A stretch of 64,000 nt of DNA from Paenibacillus guangzhouensis (GTDB taxonomy: Bacteria > Bacillota > Bacilli > Paenibacillales > Paenibacillaceae), in contig NZ_CP045293.1 in NCBI RefSeq assembly GCF_009363075.1, positions 2,542,001 through 2,606,000 on the forward strand, in the 5' to 3' direction. Every line of letters starts with the position of its first letter. Positions within the stretch are counted from its first letter, which is position 1. The translations under genes and the position numbers were made by a program. The notes beneath the pieces were generated by a model that did not search any database, had not been told where the DNA came from, and saw nothing but the letters and a program-made list of their open reading frames with translations. Positions 44,103 to 53,543 of this stretch are shown here, in pieces.

Positions 44103-45011
44103 TTGAATCTCGAACAGCTCGAATATATCGTGGAAGTAGCTAAGACAGGCTCGCTAACCAGTGCTGCACAGAACAAACATGTGACGTTATCTGCAATCAG
44201 TCAGTCCATCAGTCATCTAGAGACCGAATTAGGCATACATTTATTCACTCGCTCTCGCTTGGGGGCCACATTAACGCCAGAAGGCAAATTAATAATTCAG
44301 AAAGCTTATGAAATTCTACATAAAGTACAGGATTTACGCGATGAAGCGGAAGGATATTCGAACGATGTTAGCGGCGAACTCCGTGTTGCTTCAATCCCAG
44401 GCCCAATGTCTTTATGGGTTGATTCATTAATGGGATTCAAACGCGCCTATCCGAATATCCGTATGGAGATTACCGAGAAAGGATCCCAAGAAATCCTCGA
44501 TGACATCCGGCATAACAAGCTGGACATTGGACTGATCATCAAATCGGAGCACATCCATCAGAATCTCACTGGGCTTACGTTCGAGCCGCTGTTGCAAGGG
44601 CGAATTGTTGCCGGAGTCAGCCGTCAATCTCCGTTAGCACTGAGGAGTACCATCACCGCCGAGCAGTTGCGTCATGAGACGTTAGCGATTTATCAAGACG
44701 ACTATGTCACTTGGTTTGTTCAATACTTTCAGGAACAGTATGGTTCGGTCAATCTGCTCTATACTTCGAATAATACCGACGCAATCCGAACTTCTGTGAT
44801 CAATCATCACGCCGTTACACTCGGTATGGATTTCTCTTTCCTGCATGGTCCTGATCTATTTGCATCGAAAATCATTACCCTCGAGCTCGAATCCATTGAA
44901 CAGCAGCCAGTCTACTTAGGCTGGGTCCGCGCTGAAGGGAAGCACTTCTCCGGGATTTACCGCAATTTCATCGCAAGGCTGAAAGAAGATATTGAATCCT
45001 CCCATGGGTAA
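44103..45011 (+). CDS. LysR family transcriptional regulator
   Basis: 302 aa. Start: TTG 44103 is 9 nt from AGAGG, while ATG 44097 is too close; the ATG remains possible. Seen: HTH LEQLEYIVEVAKTGSLTSAAQNKHVTLSAISQSISHLETELGIHLFTR, then a periplasmic-binding-like effector domain with GELRVASIPGPMSL. Divergent from the two SDR genes and so probably their activator; the effector is unknown. Confidence 0.92.
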   Translation: MNLEQLEYIVEVAKTGSLTSAAQNKHVTLSAISQSISHLETELGIHLFTRSRLGATLTPEGKLIIQKAYEILHKVQDLRDEAEGYSNDVSGELRVASIPGPMSLWVDSLMGFKRAYPNIRMEITEKGSQEILDDIRHNKLDIGLIIKSEHIHQNLTGLTFEPLLQGRIVAGVSRQSPLALRSTITAEQLRHETLAIYQDDYVTWFVQYFQEQYGSVNLLYTSNNTDAIRTSVINHHAVTLGMDFSFLHGPDLFASKIITLELESIEQQPVYLGWVRAEGKHFSGIYRNFIARLKEDIESSHG

Positions 45012-45019
45012 GCCAAAAG

Positions 45020-45045
45020 AAAAAGGACCTCCTAAGAGGTCCTTC
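45020..45045. terminator. Bidirectional terminator between LysR and the third SDR
   Basis: Perfect arms GGACCTC/GAGGTCC with loop CTAA, T-run best on the minus strand. Confidence 0.88.
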
Positions 45046-45076
45046 TGATTTTCTTCGCCATAAGCATAAGTTCGTA

Positions 45077-45835
45077 TTACAGTGTCAATCCGCCGTCCAC
45101 AGCGACGATCGAACCTGTCATGTAACTATTTTTCGGAGATGCTAGGAAAGTCACCACTTCTGCAAGCTCTTCGGGCTGTGCATAACGGCCAAGTCTCATA
45201 TTCGGCAATTCCTCAGGAATGTATCCCGACTCCTGCATCATCGCTGGAACCGCCTGTGTAAGCGTCGTATCTACGCCGCCTGGGCAGATTGCATTCACAC
45301 GGATTCCTTTCTTCACATATTCGAGTGCTGCCGATTTTGTCAAACCGACAACCGCATGCTTGCTAGCGGAGTAGACTGCCAAGCTGTGTTCACTGCGAAT
45401 ACCCGCTGTCGAAGCTGTGTTAATAATGACGCCGCTGCCTTGCTTTTCCATCACTTTCAACACATATTTCATGCCAAGGAATACACCTTTTACGTTAACC
45501 GAGAGAATACGATCCAGTTCCGTTTCTTCAATATCCGCGAATAACGCCATCTTCTGCAGCACACCAGCATTGTTGAAGAAGACGTCAATTCGGCTGTAAG
45601 CTTCTACGGCTTTGTTCACATAATTCTGTACATCTTCAGTATTCGCTACGTTCGCTTGCACGAAAATTCCTTCGCCGCCTTGCTCCTTCACCATCTTCAA
45701 TGTCTCTTCGCCTGTCTGCTGGTTGAAATCAACCAATACAACTTTGTCGCCATTTGCCGCAAATTTTAAGCTTGTCGCACGGCCAATCCCACTACCTGCA
45801 CCTGTAATAACAACAACTTGTTTTGTTTCTGACAT
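45077..45835 (-). CDS. SDR family oxidoreductase
   Basis: 252 aa from ATG 45835 (AAGGAG 10 nt upstream). Seen: TGAGSGIGRA, NNAGVLQKMA, Ser in NTASTAGIRS, YSASKHAVV and ICPGGVDTTL. Closest in pattern to glucose-1-dehydrogenase/FabG-type SDRs. Divergent from a TetR gene whose operator lies in its promoter, so a repressor-target pair is likely. Confidence 0.92.
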   Translation of the reverse strand: MSETKQVVVITGAGSGIGRATSLKFAANGDKVVLVDFNQQTGEETLKMVKEQGGEGIFVQANVANTEDVQNYVNKAVEAYSRIDVFFNNAGVLQKMALFADIEETELDRILSVNVKGVFLGMKYVLKVMEKQGSGVIINTASTAGIRSEHSLAVYSASKHAVVGLTKSAALEYVKKGIRVNAICPGGVDTTLTQAVPAMMQESGYIPEELPNMRLGRYAQPEELAEVVTFLASPKNSYMTGSIVAVDGGLTL

Positions 45836-45873
45836 GTTCACCGACTCCTTAAAAGTAGTATAAAATCGTGTCG

Positions 45874-45910
45874 TGATAGCTATAATATCTGTGTGATAGT
45901 GTGACTATCA
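45874..45910. promoter_or_regulatory. TetR-type operator in the SDR/TetR divergent region
   Basis: TGATAG-N5-CTATCA at 45894-45910 plus another TGATAG with a TAGCTA core at 45874-45882. Both lie between the divergent starts. Confidence 0.55.
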
Positions 45911-46045
45911 TCACATACATCATTATATACCCTTTCATTGTGGAGTACAACTTTTTCGAAAAAGCGTTTCCATTTGACAATCGACGCCCATTCTGTTAAT
46001 ATCTATCACCAAAAATGTGCGCAAGGGAAGGAACGTGGGGAACAC

Positions 46046-46702
46046 GTGAATACGAAGACTAGATGGGACCTTGAACGCGAGGATGCCAAGCAGCAGCGGA
46101 TTGTTCTGATCATTGAAGCGGCTGAGCGCGTCTTCAATCGCAAAGGTCTCGATAAAACAACCATGCAAGATATCGCGACAGAAGCTCATATGGGCGTCGC
46201 AACGGTATTTCGGCATTTCCCGAAAAAGGATAAATTGATCGTTGCAGTTGCTACGCGAATCGTCGAATCACAGATTGAGACATTTGATCGCGTCGTAAAT
46301 CGACCGGGAACTTGTTATGACAGGCTCGAGCATATGCTAGATACATTCATTGGGTTCATCGGCGCGGAGCATAGCCAGAATACGAAGCTCCTCGAGGCAT
46401 TCGAGAGTTATGCCGCACAATCCACAGAACCGCTCGAGGATCTTCCACTCTATACAGAAGCGATCGGTCGGATCAAGAACTCCTTAAGCCAAATCGTCAA
46501 AGACGGCATCAATGACGGGTCTTTGCGAGCCGATCTACCGCTTGAAGAAACGCTTGCCACCGTCATGCATGCATTCGGATTATTCGCGAAGAAATTATCC
46601 CTTCAGAACAGTATCCCGATGCTGGAGTCCGATATCGATCCCGACAGACAACTCCTTATTCTCAAACGTGTACTGCTTGATTATTTGAAATCGAACACAT
46701 GA
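46046..46702 (+). CDS. TetR/AcrR family transcriptional regulator
   Basis: About 218 aa from the GTG at 46046 (GTGGGG upstream); the longer frame from 45938 crosses the operator region. Seen: HTH AAERVFNRKGLDKTTMQDIATEAHMGVATVFRHFPKKDKLIVAV, then a TetR_C-type ligand domain. Divergent from the SDR gene, which it probably represses. Confidence 0.9.
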   Translation: MNTKTRWDLEREDAKQQRIVLIIEAAERVFNRKGLDKTTMQDIATEAHMGVATVFRHFPKKDKLIVAVATRIVESQIETFDRVVNRPGTCYDRLEHMLDTFIGFIGAEHSQNTKLLEAFESYAAQSTEPLEDLPLYTEAIGRIKNSLSQIVKDGINDGSLRADLPLEETLATVMHAFGLFAKKLSLQNSIPMLESDIDPDRQLLILKRVLLDYLKSNT

Positions 46703-46717
46703 ATACGGATCGGCGCG

Positions 46718-46749
46718 AAAAAAGCCCAAGACTAATGTCTTGGGCTTTT
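46718..46749. terminator. Bidirectional terminator
   Basis: Perfect 9-bp arms GCCCAAGAC/GTCTTGGGC, loop TAAT, T-runs on both strands; serves the TetR gene and the deacetylase gene. Confidence 0.92.
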
Positions 46750-46753
46750 CGTA

Positions 46754-47746
46754 TTAGGCAGGTCTTAGCATCTCGAATAAGGAACCCATAAATGTAACTG
46801 GCGGCGAGGCCGCATTCCGTATTGATTGAACTAAATCCTGCGGCGAAATGCGGGGTGAGCCGCCATTAATGCGCGGCAGCAGCATCCGATCCGTATCTAT
46901 TGCGCTCAGCCCCGGCTTTGTCGTAAACGCATAATGAATGCCGTTTGCTTCCAGTACCCGAATCGAGGCCGCATTATGGAGTCCATAAGGATATGCGAAC
47001 GAATCAATGGCATGCCGATTCATTGGCGCAAGTTTCTGCACACAAGCCTTAATATCTTGCGAAATCCGAGCTAAATATTGCAGCTTCGTCTCCTTCTTGC
47101 CATCCACGTTGAGGAATCCTGTTAGCCCATCGTGACCCCGATCTACCTTAAAATGCAGCTGATCGGTATGTGGTTGGACCTCCGTTGCAGGATCTTGCTG
47201 CAGCATATCCCGTATTTCATCTGGCGTCATGTGCGGCGTGAAGACCGCAGCGCGCGGCGTGAGATCTCCCGTGATAACGAAGCTGACGCCCGAGATGTGC
47301 CGCTTCTTCATAATTGGATAGGCATATCGATAGTAACTCTCGTACCCATCGTCGAACGTCACAAGCACAGCATTGGTCGGCACATGGCCTCCTTTCATAA
47401 AGGAGCGGAACTGGTCCAAAGAAATGAACTGCATATGGTTCCGTATAAGCTCGTCGAGCTGTGATGCAAATAAGTCAGGTGTGATGGTATCTCCATTCTG
47501 CAGCTTCGGATCGATGTGATGATACATGATCACAGCGACCTTGTGGTCATATAAAGTGGTCGACGCATTGCTCGAAGTGTCCGCATCTTTCCCGGTCGTT
47601 GAAGATCGAACGGCGTTGGGCCGTAGCGGCACCGATCCAACTCTGGCCGCATGTTTATGCCCATGATGCCATGGCATCAAGATAATCGCCAGAATGGCTG
47701 CGGCCATTAATGCCAGCATTCGAAGATGTTGCATATTTAACTTCAT
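46754..47746 (-). CDS. Polysaccharide deacetylase (NodB) family protein, membrane-anchored
   Basis: 330 aa from ATG 47746 (AGAGGG upstream). Seen: N-terminal signal anchor (MLALMAAAILAIILMPW), a linker, KVAVIMYHHIDP, the NodB motif 1 AVLVTFDDGYESYYRY (metal Asp), motif 2 variant VQPHTDQLHF with two His, and a later DSFAYPYGLHN segment (motif 3-like). CE4 enzymes deacetylate peptidoglycan or polysaccharide. The divergent motif 2 makes the exact substrate uncertain. Alone between two terminators or gaps. Confidence 0.9.
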   Translation of the reverse strand: MKLNMQHLRMLALMAAAILAIILMPWHHGHKHAARVGSVPLRPNAVRSSTTGKDADTSSNASTTLYDHKVAVIMYHHIDPKLQNGDTITPDLFASQLDELIRNHMQFISLDQFRSFMKGGHVPTNAVLVTFDDGYESYYRYAYPIMKKRHISGVSFVITGDLTPRAAVFTPHMTPDEIRDMLQQDPATEVQPHTDQLHFKVDRGHDGLTGFLNVDGKKETKLQYLARISQDIKACVQKLAPMNRHAIDSFAYPYGLHNAASIRVLEANGIHYAFTTKPGLSAIDTDRMLLPRINGGSPRISPQDLVQSIRNAASPPVTFMGSLFEMLRPA

Positions 47747-47850
47747 GATCAATCCCTCTTTCTCTTCGAGCACACAATCTCATGTCGTCACCATACCATC
47801 CGAAGCTTAAAATAAGCTGAATTCAATTGGATTATTTTGGATAACTCGTC

Positions 47851-48396
47851 CTATGAGCCTTGGTACTCTTCGGCCGTCATCGCGAATAAGACATGATCCT
47901 CCCAGACACCGTTAATGTGAATATAACGTTCAGCGAGACCTTCTCGTCTGAACCCTGCCTTCTCCAGTACTCTTGCGGAACGGAGATTTCTTGGCATGAC
48001 ACCGGCTTGAAGACGATGAATGTTCAATTGCTCAAATGCGAACTTGATGCACAACCCGACCGCTTCGGTCATGATCCCTCTCCCATTATGAGCCTGATCC
48101 AAGAAATACCCGATATTCGCATGCTGCGCAGGGCCACGGGCAATTCCCGTAATTGCGATTCGGCCAATTAGCTCATCCGTCTCCGAATCAAAAATACCAA
48201 ACGTATGCGATTGATCCGACTTTGCTCCGAATTCACAATTCTCAATGTCTTGAAGCTGCCACTCGAGCGTTAAATAGTTCGCCCCGCGAAGCGGTTCAAA
48301 AGGTTGTAAAAATTGATGGTTGCGCTGACGCAGCAACAGCAATGCTTCTGCATCTTCTACCGTTAACGTTCTTAAATAAATTCGATTCCCTTTCAT
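47851..48396 (-). CDS. GNAT N-acetyltransferase, RimJ/RimL type
   Basis: 181 aa. Seen: IYLRTLTVEDAEALLLLRQRN, IGRIAITGIARGPAQHANIGYFLDQAHNGRGIMTEAVGLCIKFAF (acetyl-CoA loop) and LQAGVMPRNLRSARVLEKAGFRREGLAERYIHINGVWEDHVLF, close to ribosomal-protein alanine acetyltransferases. The ATG overlaps the stop of the NAD(P)-binding gene by 4 nt. Confidence 0.9.
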   Translation of the reverse strand: MKGNRIYLRTLTVEDAEALLLLRQRNHQFLQPFEPLRGANYLTLEWQLQDIENCEFGAKSDQSHTFGIFDSETDELIGRIAITGIARGPAQHANIGYFLDQAHNGRGIMTEAVGLCIKFAFEQLNIHRLQAGVMPRNLRSARVLEKAGFRREGLAERYIHINGVWEDHVLFAMTAEEYQGS

Positions 48397-49085
48397 TTTC
48401 CACCTCGTAATTGTTCGTTGTCATACGCAACTTGGTCTGCCATTTCATGCGAGAGATGAACATGAGTTCCCTTCTCCCTTTTCTCCGCCGTCAACGCCAT
48501 GGCTAACGCCACAGTCTGCGCTTCAATCGATCGATATTTCCGCAACGGCCCCAGCAGCAGCGGATTAACGAAAGGACTGATTCTCTCGGCGACACGTTCT
48601 CCAAATCGATATTCTTCTCGATCTCCCGTTAACAGAGACGGTCTAAAAATATGTAATGCAGGAAGACCAAGTGCTGCAAGCTTGTCCTCCACTTCTCCTT
48701 TCACGCGGCTGTAAAATATCGACGAGGCTGCATTCGCTCCCATCGCAGTCACGATATAATAGCCGTCTACGTGTTGAGATTCGGCGAGACGGCCTGCTTC
48801 GACTGGGTAGTCATAGTCTACTTTGCGGAATGCCTCTCTCGTCTTCGCCTTTTTTATCGTCGTCCCCAGACAGCAGAAAACATCATTCACATCAAAAAGA
48901 TGTTGATGCCGCTGAAGCTGATCCATATCGATGATATGCTGAACACAACGCTCTGAAGTGAGCTGTAGCGGTCTTCGAACAAGTAGATAAATTTGCTGGT
49001 AGTAGTCCCTTGAGGCAAGGATCTCAACCAATGCCTTTCCAACTAAGCCAGATGCTCCAAGCACGAGTGCCGTTTTGTTCCCCAT
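48393..49085 (-). CDS. NAD(P)H-binding oxidoreductase (atypical SDR, YraR/HTATIP2-like)
   Basis: 230 aa from ATG 49085 (AGGAAGG upstream); the longer frame runs into the promoters of the divergent gene. Seen: ALVLGASGLVGKALVEIL, the Rossmann start, VRRPLQL, FCCLGTTIKKAKTREAFRKVDYDYPVEAGRLAESQ and IFRPSLLTGDREEYRFGE. No classical YxxxK triad in the usual place, typical of these atypical SDRs. Coupled to the GNAT gene. Confidence 0.88.
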   Translation of the reverse strand: MGNKTALVLGASGLVGKALVEILASRDYYQQIYLLVRRPLQLTSERCVQHIIDMDQLQRHQHLFDVNDVFCCLGTTIKKAKTREAFRKVDYDYPVEAGRLAESQHVDGYYIVTAMGANAASSIFYSRVKGEVEDKLAALGLPALHIFRPSLLTGDREEYRFGERVAERISPFVNPLLLGPLRKYRSIEAQTVALAMALTAEKREKGTHVHLSHEMADQVAYDNEQLRGGK

Positions 49086-49154
49086 AGGCAGACCATTCCT
49101 TCCTATTGCGATGTATCTTTTTATCATAATATATAGAATAGCCAAATTTATATA

Positions 49155-49225
49155 TTGACAAATTTTAATTTTTGTGTTATGATTAAAATTTATTGTTTGA
49201 CATTGTTTTTGTGACACGTTATGCT
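49155..49225 (+). promoter_or_regulatory. Two tandem consensus promoters of the MBL hydrolase gene
   Basis: First: TTGACA (49155-49160), 17 nt, TATGAT (49178-49183). Second: TTGACA (49197-49202), 17 nt, TATGCT (49220-49225). Both read toward the MBL gene. Confidence 0.7.
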
Positions 49226-49263
49226 ATTCTAGCATCAGTCATATGAACAATGGAGGGATTCAT

Positions 49264-50001
49264 TTGAACACAGGGATCGCTATTCAAGCACTAGAAATAT
49301 CAGCACATCTCATGGGAGAGCAGCGGACGATCTACCCTACCTTAATCTGGGATGAAAGCGACGCAGTTCTGATTGATACGGGGTATCCGGGGCAGCTCCC
49401 TTTATTTCAAGAAGCCTTCGAACGGATCGGCCTATCGCTTCAATCACTTCGCAAAATCATTATTACACACCATGATCTAGATCATATCGGCGGATTGCCA
49501 AGCATCCTCACGAATGCTGAATTTCCCATTGAAGTCATTAGTCATGCCATTGAGAAACCTTATATTCAAGGGGAACGCCGAATTATGAAATTTACGGATG
49601 AAGTGATCGCATCGATGGATACTTGGCCGCCCGAACGTGCAATACCTCTTAAGCGATTACTCGCCAATCCGCCTGCAGGACCTGTGAATACGCTAGTTGC
49701 TGACGGAGAGGTCCTTCCTTATTATGGCGGCATGATCATTATTGATACACCTGGGCATACGCCAGGACACATCAGCGTCTATCACCAACCGAGCAAGACA
49801 CTGATTGCAGGTGATGCGTTAGTCGTCGAGCAAGGTCATTTGTTAGGTCCTGATCCGAGATTTTCAATCGATATTGCTCTAGCGAACGAATCCATCAAGC
49901 AATTCACGCAATATGATATTTCGCGCGTCATAGCCTATCACGGCGGCGTATATGAACATAACGTCAATGATCGCATCGCTGAACTTGCGGCGCAATCCTA
50001 A
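49264..50001 (+). CDS. MBL-fold metallo-hydrolase
   Basis: 245 aa from the TTG at 49264, 7 nt after GGAGG. Seen: the metal site HHDLDHIGG, DTPGHTPGHISVY and GDALVV, then a C-terminal His in VIAYHGGVYE; all metal ligands of a metallo-beta-lactamase fold. Possibly a glyoxalase II, lactonase or sulfur-compound hydrolase; not decided. Divergent from the NAD(P)-binding gene. Confidence 0.92.
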   Translation: MNTGIAIQALEISAHLMGEQRTIYPTLIWDESDAVLIDTGYPGQLPLFQEAFERIGLSLQSLRKIIITHHDLDHIGGLPSILTNAEFPIEVISHAIEKPYIQGERRIMKFTDEVIASMDTWPPERAIPLKRLLANPPAGPVNTLVADGEVLPYYGGMIIIDTPGHTPGHISVYHQPSKTLIAGDALVVEQGHLLGPDPRFSIDIALANESIKQFTQYDISRVIAYHGGVYEHNVNDRIAELAAQS

Positions 50002-50002
50002 G

Positions 50003-50049
50003 AAAAACGTCCATCCCTGCCAGGCACAAGCCTAACGGGATGGACGTTT
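50003..50049. terminator. Bidirectional terminator
   Basis: Arms AAACGTCCATCCC/GGGATGGACGTTT; serves the MBL gene and the convergent deaminase gene. Confidence 0.88.
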
Positions 50050-50071
50050 CATATTTCATATCTATTTATGA

Positions 50072-50554
50072 TTAACGTGCATGTCGGCTCCACGCCTCTA
50101 ACGGCTTCAGCTCGGAGCAGCTCGGATCAATTTGTTGCAATCGTACATCGCGTTGATCCATCGGCAAGGCAACTTGTTCATAAATGTATTGCGTACTTAG
50201 CCCTGCTTCTGCCGCCTCTGCTTCGCCGTAACCGTAATAGACACGCTGAATATTAGCCAAATAGATTGCGCTTAGACACATCGGACAGGGTTGACCACTG
50301 GCATATAACTCATAACCAGAGAGATCTGTCGACTTTTCCTTACGCGATGCTTCTCGAATCGCTTGCATCTCCGCATGCGTCGTTGGATCGCACGTCGCTA
50401 CTACTTCATTAACTCCTGTTGCGATAACCTGCCCATCCTTCACGATGATCGCACCGAACGGTTTGCCATGATGCTTCGCTGTGTTGGCATAGGCAAGCGC
50501 AATTGCCTTCGCCATCATCTCTTGTCTGGATGCTTCGTCCTGTTGATGCTTCAT
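50072..50554 (-). CDS. Nucleoside/nucleobase deaminase (guanine-deaminase-like CDA fold)
   Basis: 160 aa. Seen: zinc and proton-shuttle motif THAEMQAIREA and QPCPMCLSAIYLANI, the CDA-fold zinc site, and a C-terminal tail resembling B. subtilis GuaD. It would deaminate a purine base such as guanine. GAAGGAGG before the ATG. Follows the amidohydrolase gene by 30 nt. Confidence 0.9.
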   Translation of the reverse strand: MKHQQDEASRQEMMAKAIALAYANTAKHHGKPFGAIIVKDGQVIATGVNEVVATCDPTTHAEMQAIREASRKEKSTDLSGYELYASGQPCPMCLSAIYLANIQRVYYGYGEAEAAEAGLSTQYIYEQVALPMDQRDVRLQQIDPSCSELKPLEAWSRHAR

Positions 50555-50584
50555 CTTGTTACTCCTCCTTCAGGGCCTGCCGTC

Positions 50585-51808
50585 TTATCTCGACCCATCG
50601 CTAACTTTGTTGCCTCGATACCATACGGATTGACGCGGCGATCTTCTAGCGACCGCCTCTGCTGAACAACTCGCCTGAACGAGTACGAAATCCGCATCGT
50701 CTCCAACGCGTGGCCAGACTTGGTTACCGTTCGGATCGAGCGGCGTAATCCCGCCTGTAATGTATCGCAGCGATTGTGACAGTTTGCGTTCGTCATTGTA
50801 ATGATAGAGCTCTGCGAAACGTCCTGCTTTCTCCAGCATATCCCCGTTACCAAAAGGAGACCAATGATCCGTCAAGCTATCGGTCCCGAGGCTGACACGG
50901 ACACCCTTGCTATCAAGCATCGGGAGCGGCATATGTGTCCTGCCGATCGGCACCGTTGAAGCAATCGAAATACCGAGTTCGCTGAATCGATCCGCCATCA
51001 ACTCCGCTTCAGAAGCTTCAGCGCCCGCGAACCAGAACGCATGACTCACGGTAACGCGCCCAATCAAACCAGCTTCTTCGGTCAAATCCGCTAGGCGCAA
51101 GAGGGTATGCTTCGCATATTCTCCGCCTTCATGCAGATGCATATCGATGCCAGCATTGGCTTCAATGGCAATCTCGAACATCGTTTGCAATGATCTCTCG
51201 ATATCTCCGTCCACCGAACGTGGGTCCAGCCCGCCGACATGCGTCGCCCCCTCACGCATCGCTTCGCGGACCAATCCAACAGAATCCGAATGCAGCAACC
51301 CATGTTGCGGGAAGGCAACGATTTCTGAAGACATTTTATTCGCAAATGCTGCTAATGCCCGCTTGGTCGCCTCTAGACGATGCAAGCCGCTAACATGTTC
51401 GATATTGCAATGGGTGCGGACATGCGTCGTTCCTAATCCCTGAATCAGCGTCATTATGCCCTCAGCTTGCTGTTGAGACTGCGGTAATATGCGCGGCAGC
51501 AGCACCTTCTCTTCTTCAATCCGGTCAAAGATACTCGAGATTGGCTTCACCGCCTGCCACGCATCGCCATAATACGTCTTGTCCAAATGGATATGTCCAT
51601 CTACGAAAGAAGGCAACATAAGTAGATTACTACCATCATAAGTCGCCAGCTCGGTATCGAGCGGCACATCGGCATCGATAATCTCAGCAATCTTTCCTTC
51701 TTCTATCTTTACATGGCAGCTCTTTGTTTTTGTTCCGGTAACCCGTTCATTTTCTACAATATAGGATTGCTCCAACAACACGCGGGTCAGCCAAAATGAT
51801 GTTTTCAT
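50585..51808 (-). CDS. Amidohydrolase, cytosine-deaminase-like
   Basis: 407 aa. Seen: metal His pair in FVDGHIHLDKTYYGD, GTTHVRTHCNIEHV, IDMHLHEGG (third His), VTVSHAFWF (fourth His) and the Asp in LGTDSLTDHWSPFGNGD. This pattern is that of CodA-like deaminases acting on cytosine or related cyclic ureas. The neighbouring guanine-deaminase-like gene points to nucleobase salvage. Substrate not certain. Confidence 0.9.
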   Translation of the reverse strand: MKTSFWLTRVLLEQSYIVENERVTGTKTKSCHVKIEEGKIAEIIDADVPLDTELATYDGSNLLMLPSFVDGHIHLDKTYYGDAWQAVKPISSIFDRIEEEKVLLPRILPQSQQQAEGIMTLIQGLGTTHVRTHCNIEHVSGLHRLEATKRALAAFANKMSSEIVAFPQHGLLHSDSVGLVREAMREGATHVGGLDPRSVDGDIERSLQTMFEIAIEANAGIDMHLHEGGEYAKHTLLRLADLTEEAGLIGRVTVSHAFWFAGAEASEAELMADRFSELGISIASTVPIGRTHMPLPMLDSKGVRVSLGTDSLTDHWSPFGNGDMLEKAGRFAELYHYNDERKLSQSLRYITGGITPLDPNGNQVWPRVGDDADFVLVQASCSAEAVARRSPRQSVWYRGNKVSDGSR

Positions 51809-51842
51809 CCGATTTCACGCATCCTTTGCTTCATAGTATCGA

Positions 51843-52529
51843 TTATGATGATTGCAGCGCCTCGATTAACAACTTTTCGATTTCCGTAAAATGACGGTTC
51901 TTCGCGTGCTCTAACGGCGTTATGCCATTTTTATCCGGAATCGTAACATCTGCTCCATGCGCAATGAGTAATTGAATGACTTGCTGTTGGTTCGGGCCAC
52001 CGTTATTCAGAATGATGGCTTCCATTAGCGCCGTCCATCCCAGGTTATTTATGTGGTTCACATCAATCGAAGTTCTCGTTAGCAGCTCACGTACCATTTC
52101 AACATACCCATGCTCAGAAGCCGGGATGAGTGCGACGCCGCCATACCGATTCGTGATCGCGGGGTCTGCGCCAGCATCAATCAGCAGCTTCACGATGTCG
52201 AGCAACCCTTCGGCTCCAGCATAGAGGAACGGATTATCCAATTGATTATCCTGAATATGGATGTTCGCTCCCGCTTCTATCAATGCTTGCACCGTTTCTG
52301 GATGGTTCCCGTGGGTAGCTGCCAGGATTGCCGTCCGCCCTCGCTCATCACGCGCATCAATATGCGCCCCTTGCTCAAGCCACTGCAATACTGATTCCGT
52401 ACTTCCTTGCTCGGCAGCTAGAATAAGCTGACTGTTCATCCTTGCCACATCCTTTGTCATAGAATTGTCTGGCTGCTGACATGCCGTCAACATGAAGAAA
52501 CCGCAATACATGAGAATAATTCGTATCAC
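51843..52529 (-). CDS. Ankyrin-repeat lipoprotein
   Basis: 228 aa from the GTG at 52529 (AGAGGGGAG 7 nt upstream). Seen: short signal peptide with lipobox LTAC, then about five ankyrin repeats with the GADPAITNRYGG and GRTAILAATHGNHPETVQAL patterns. Membrane-anchored outside the cell and likely a protein-binding scaffold. Partner unknown. Divergent from the LysR gene. Confidence 0.9.
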   Translation of the reverse strand: MIRIILMYCGFFMLTACQQPDNSMTKDVARMNSQLILAAEQGSTESVLQWLEQGAHIDARDERGRTAILAATHGNHPETVQALIEAGANIHIQDNQLDNPFLYAGAEGLLDIVKLLIDAGADPAITNRYGGVALIPASEHGYVEMVRELLTRTSIDVNHINNLGWTALMEAIILNNGGPNQQQVIQLLIAHGADVTIPDKNGITPLEHAKNRHFTEIEKLLIEALQSS

Positions 52530-52655
52530 GATGACGCTCCCCTCTTTCACCGGGTGTTGATGATATGGTACCATAGCCCATAACGAACGAAAAATATTTA
52601 AAAAGTTCAATTTGCATACTTATATCGTTCGCTAGTAAAAGGAGTGGATTCACGT

Positions 52656-53543
52656 ATGGATATTCGTCAGCTTCGTTATTTCATAGCCATCGCAGAGGAA
52701 AAACAAATTACGGCAGCCGCGCATCGTCTACATATGGCACAACCTCCGCTAGGACAACAATTGAAAGGGATGGAACAAGAACTAGGTGTCCAGCTCGTGA
52801 AGCGCACGGGGAAAACGTTGGAGCTGACCGATGCAGGACAAGCCCTCTACCGGCATGCGGTTCAACTCACCAAGCTGCTTGAGGAGTCGCAGATCGAAGT
52901 CCAAGAAATCGGACAAGGGACACGCGGCAAATTAACGATAGGCGTCAATACATTATCGTCTGCTGCCTTGCCGAAGCTGCTGCGGATCTTCCAAGAACGG
53001 TATCCGCAAATTACGTATCGGATTCAGCAGAACGAATCGGCTCAGATCCTACGACTAATTCATGAACGCGCGATTGAACTCGGCATCGTACGGCTTCCGC
53101 TCGATGTAAGTGAATTTGAAGTAATGGCGTTACGATCAGAGCCATTCTATTTTGTCAGATCAAGTACGCATCCATTCGCTGGAGCGCCAATTACGTATGA
53201 GGATATTGAACCGTGCCCGCTTATTCTGCCCAGCACCGAGGGTCTCGGACTCTATCAGAATATTCTCGAGCAATTTACGATGCGGGGGTTACGTGCGAAT
53301 GTCATTGGGGAATGCTCCGATATTGTCACACTGCTCGAATGGGTGTCTACAGGTCATGGAACGACGATCGTGCCTGCATCGATTCTGCAGTTGTATCGAG
53401 GCTACGACATCCAAGCCGACTCGATTACGGACAGCGAGAACGCCTTTGCGACCGGCTTAGTCTGGTTGAAAGACCGCTATTTGACGAAGCCGGCGGAGCA
53501 TTTTATCGAACTAATGAAGGAATTAGAGCTGGGGGAACTATAG
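52656..53543 (+). CDS. LysR family transcriptional regulator
   Basis: 295 aa from ATG 52656 (AAAGGAG upstream). Seen: HTH IRQLRYFIAIAEEKQITAAAHRLHMAQPPLGQQLKGMEQELGVQLVKRTG, and an effector domain with KLTIGVNTLSSAALPKLLRIFQERYP. Divergent from the ankyrin lipoprotein gene; its last 6 nt overlap the convergent GNAT gene. Confidence 0.93.
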   Translation: MDIRQLRYFIAIAEEKQITAAAHRLHMAQPPLGQQLKGMEQELGVQLVKRTGKTLELTDAGQALYRHAVQLTKLLEESQIEVQEIGQGTRGKLTIGVNTLSSAALPKLLRIFQERYPQITYRIQQNESAQILRLIHERAIELGIVRLPLDVSEFEVMALRSEPFYFVRSSTHPFAGAPITYEDIEPCPLILPSTEGLGLYQNILEQFTMRGLRANVIGECSDIVTLLEWVSTGHGTTIVPASILQLYRGYDIQADSITDSENAFATGLVWLKDRYLTKPAEHFIELMKELELGEL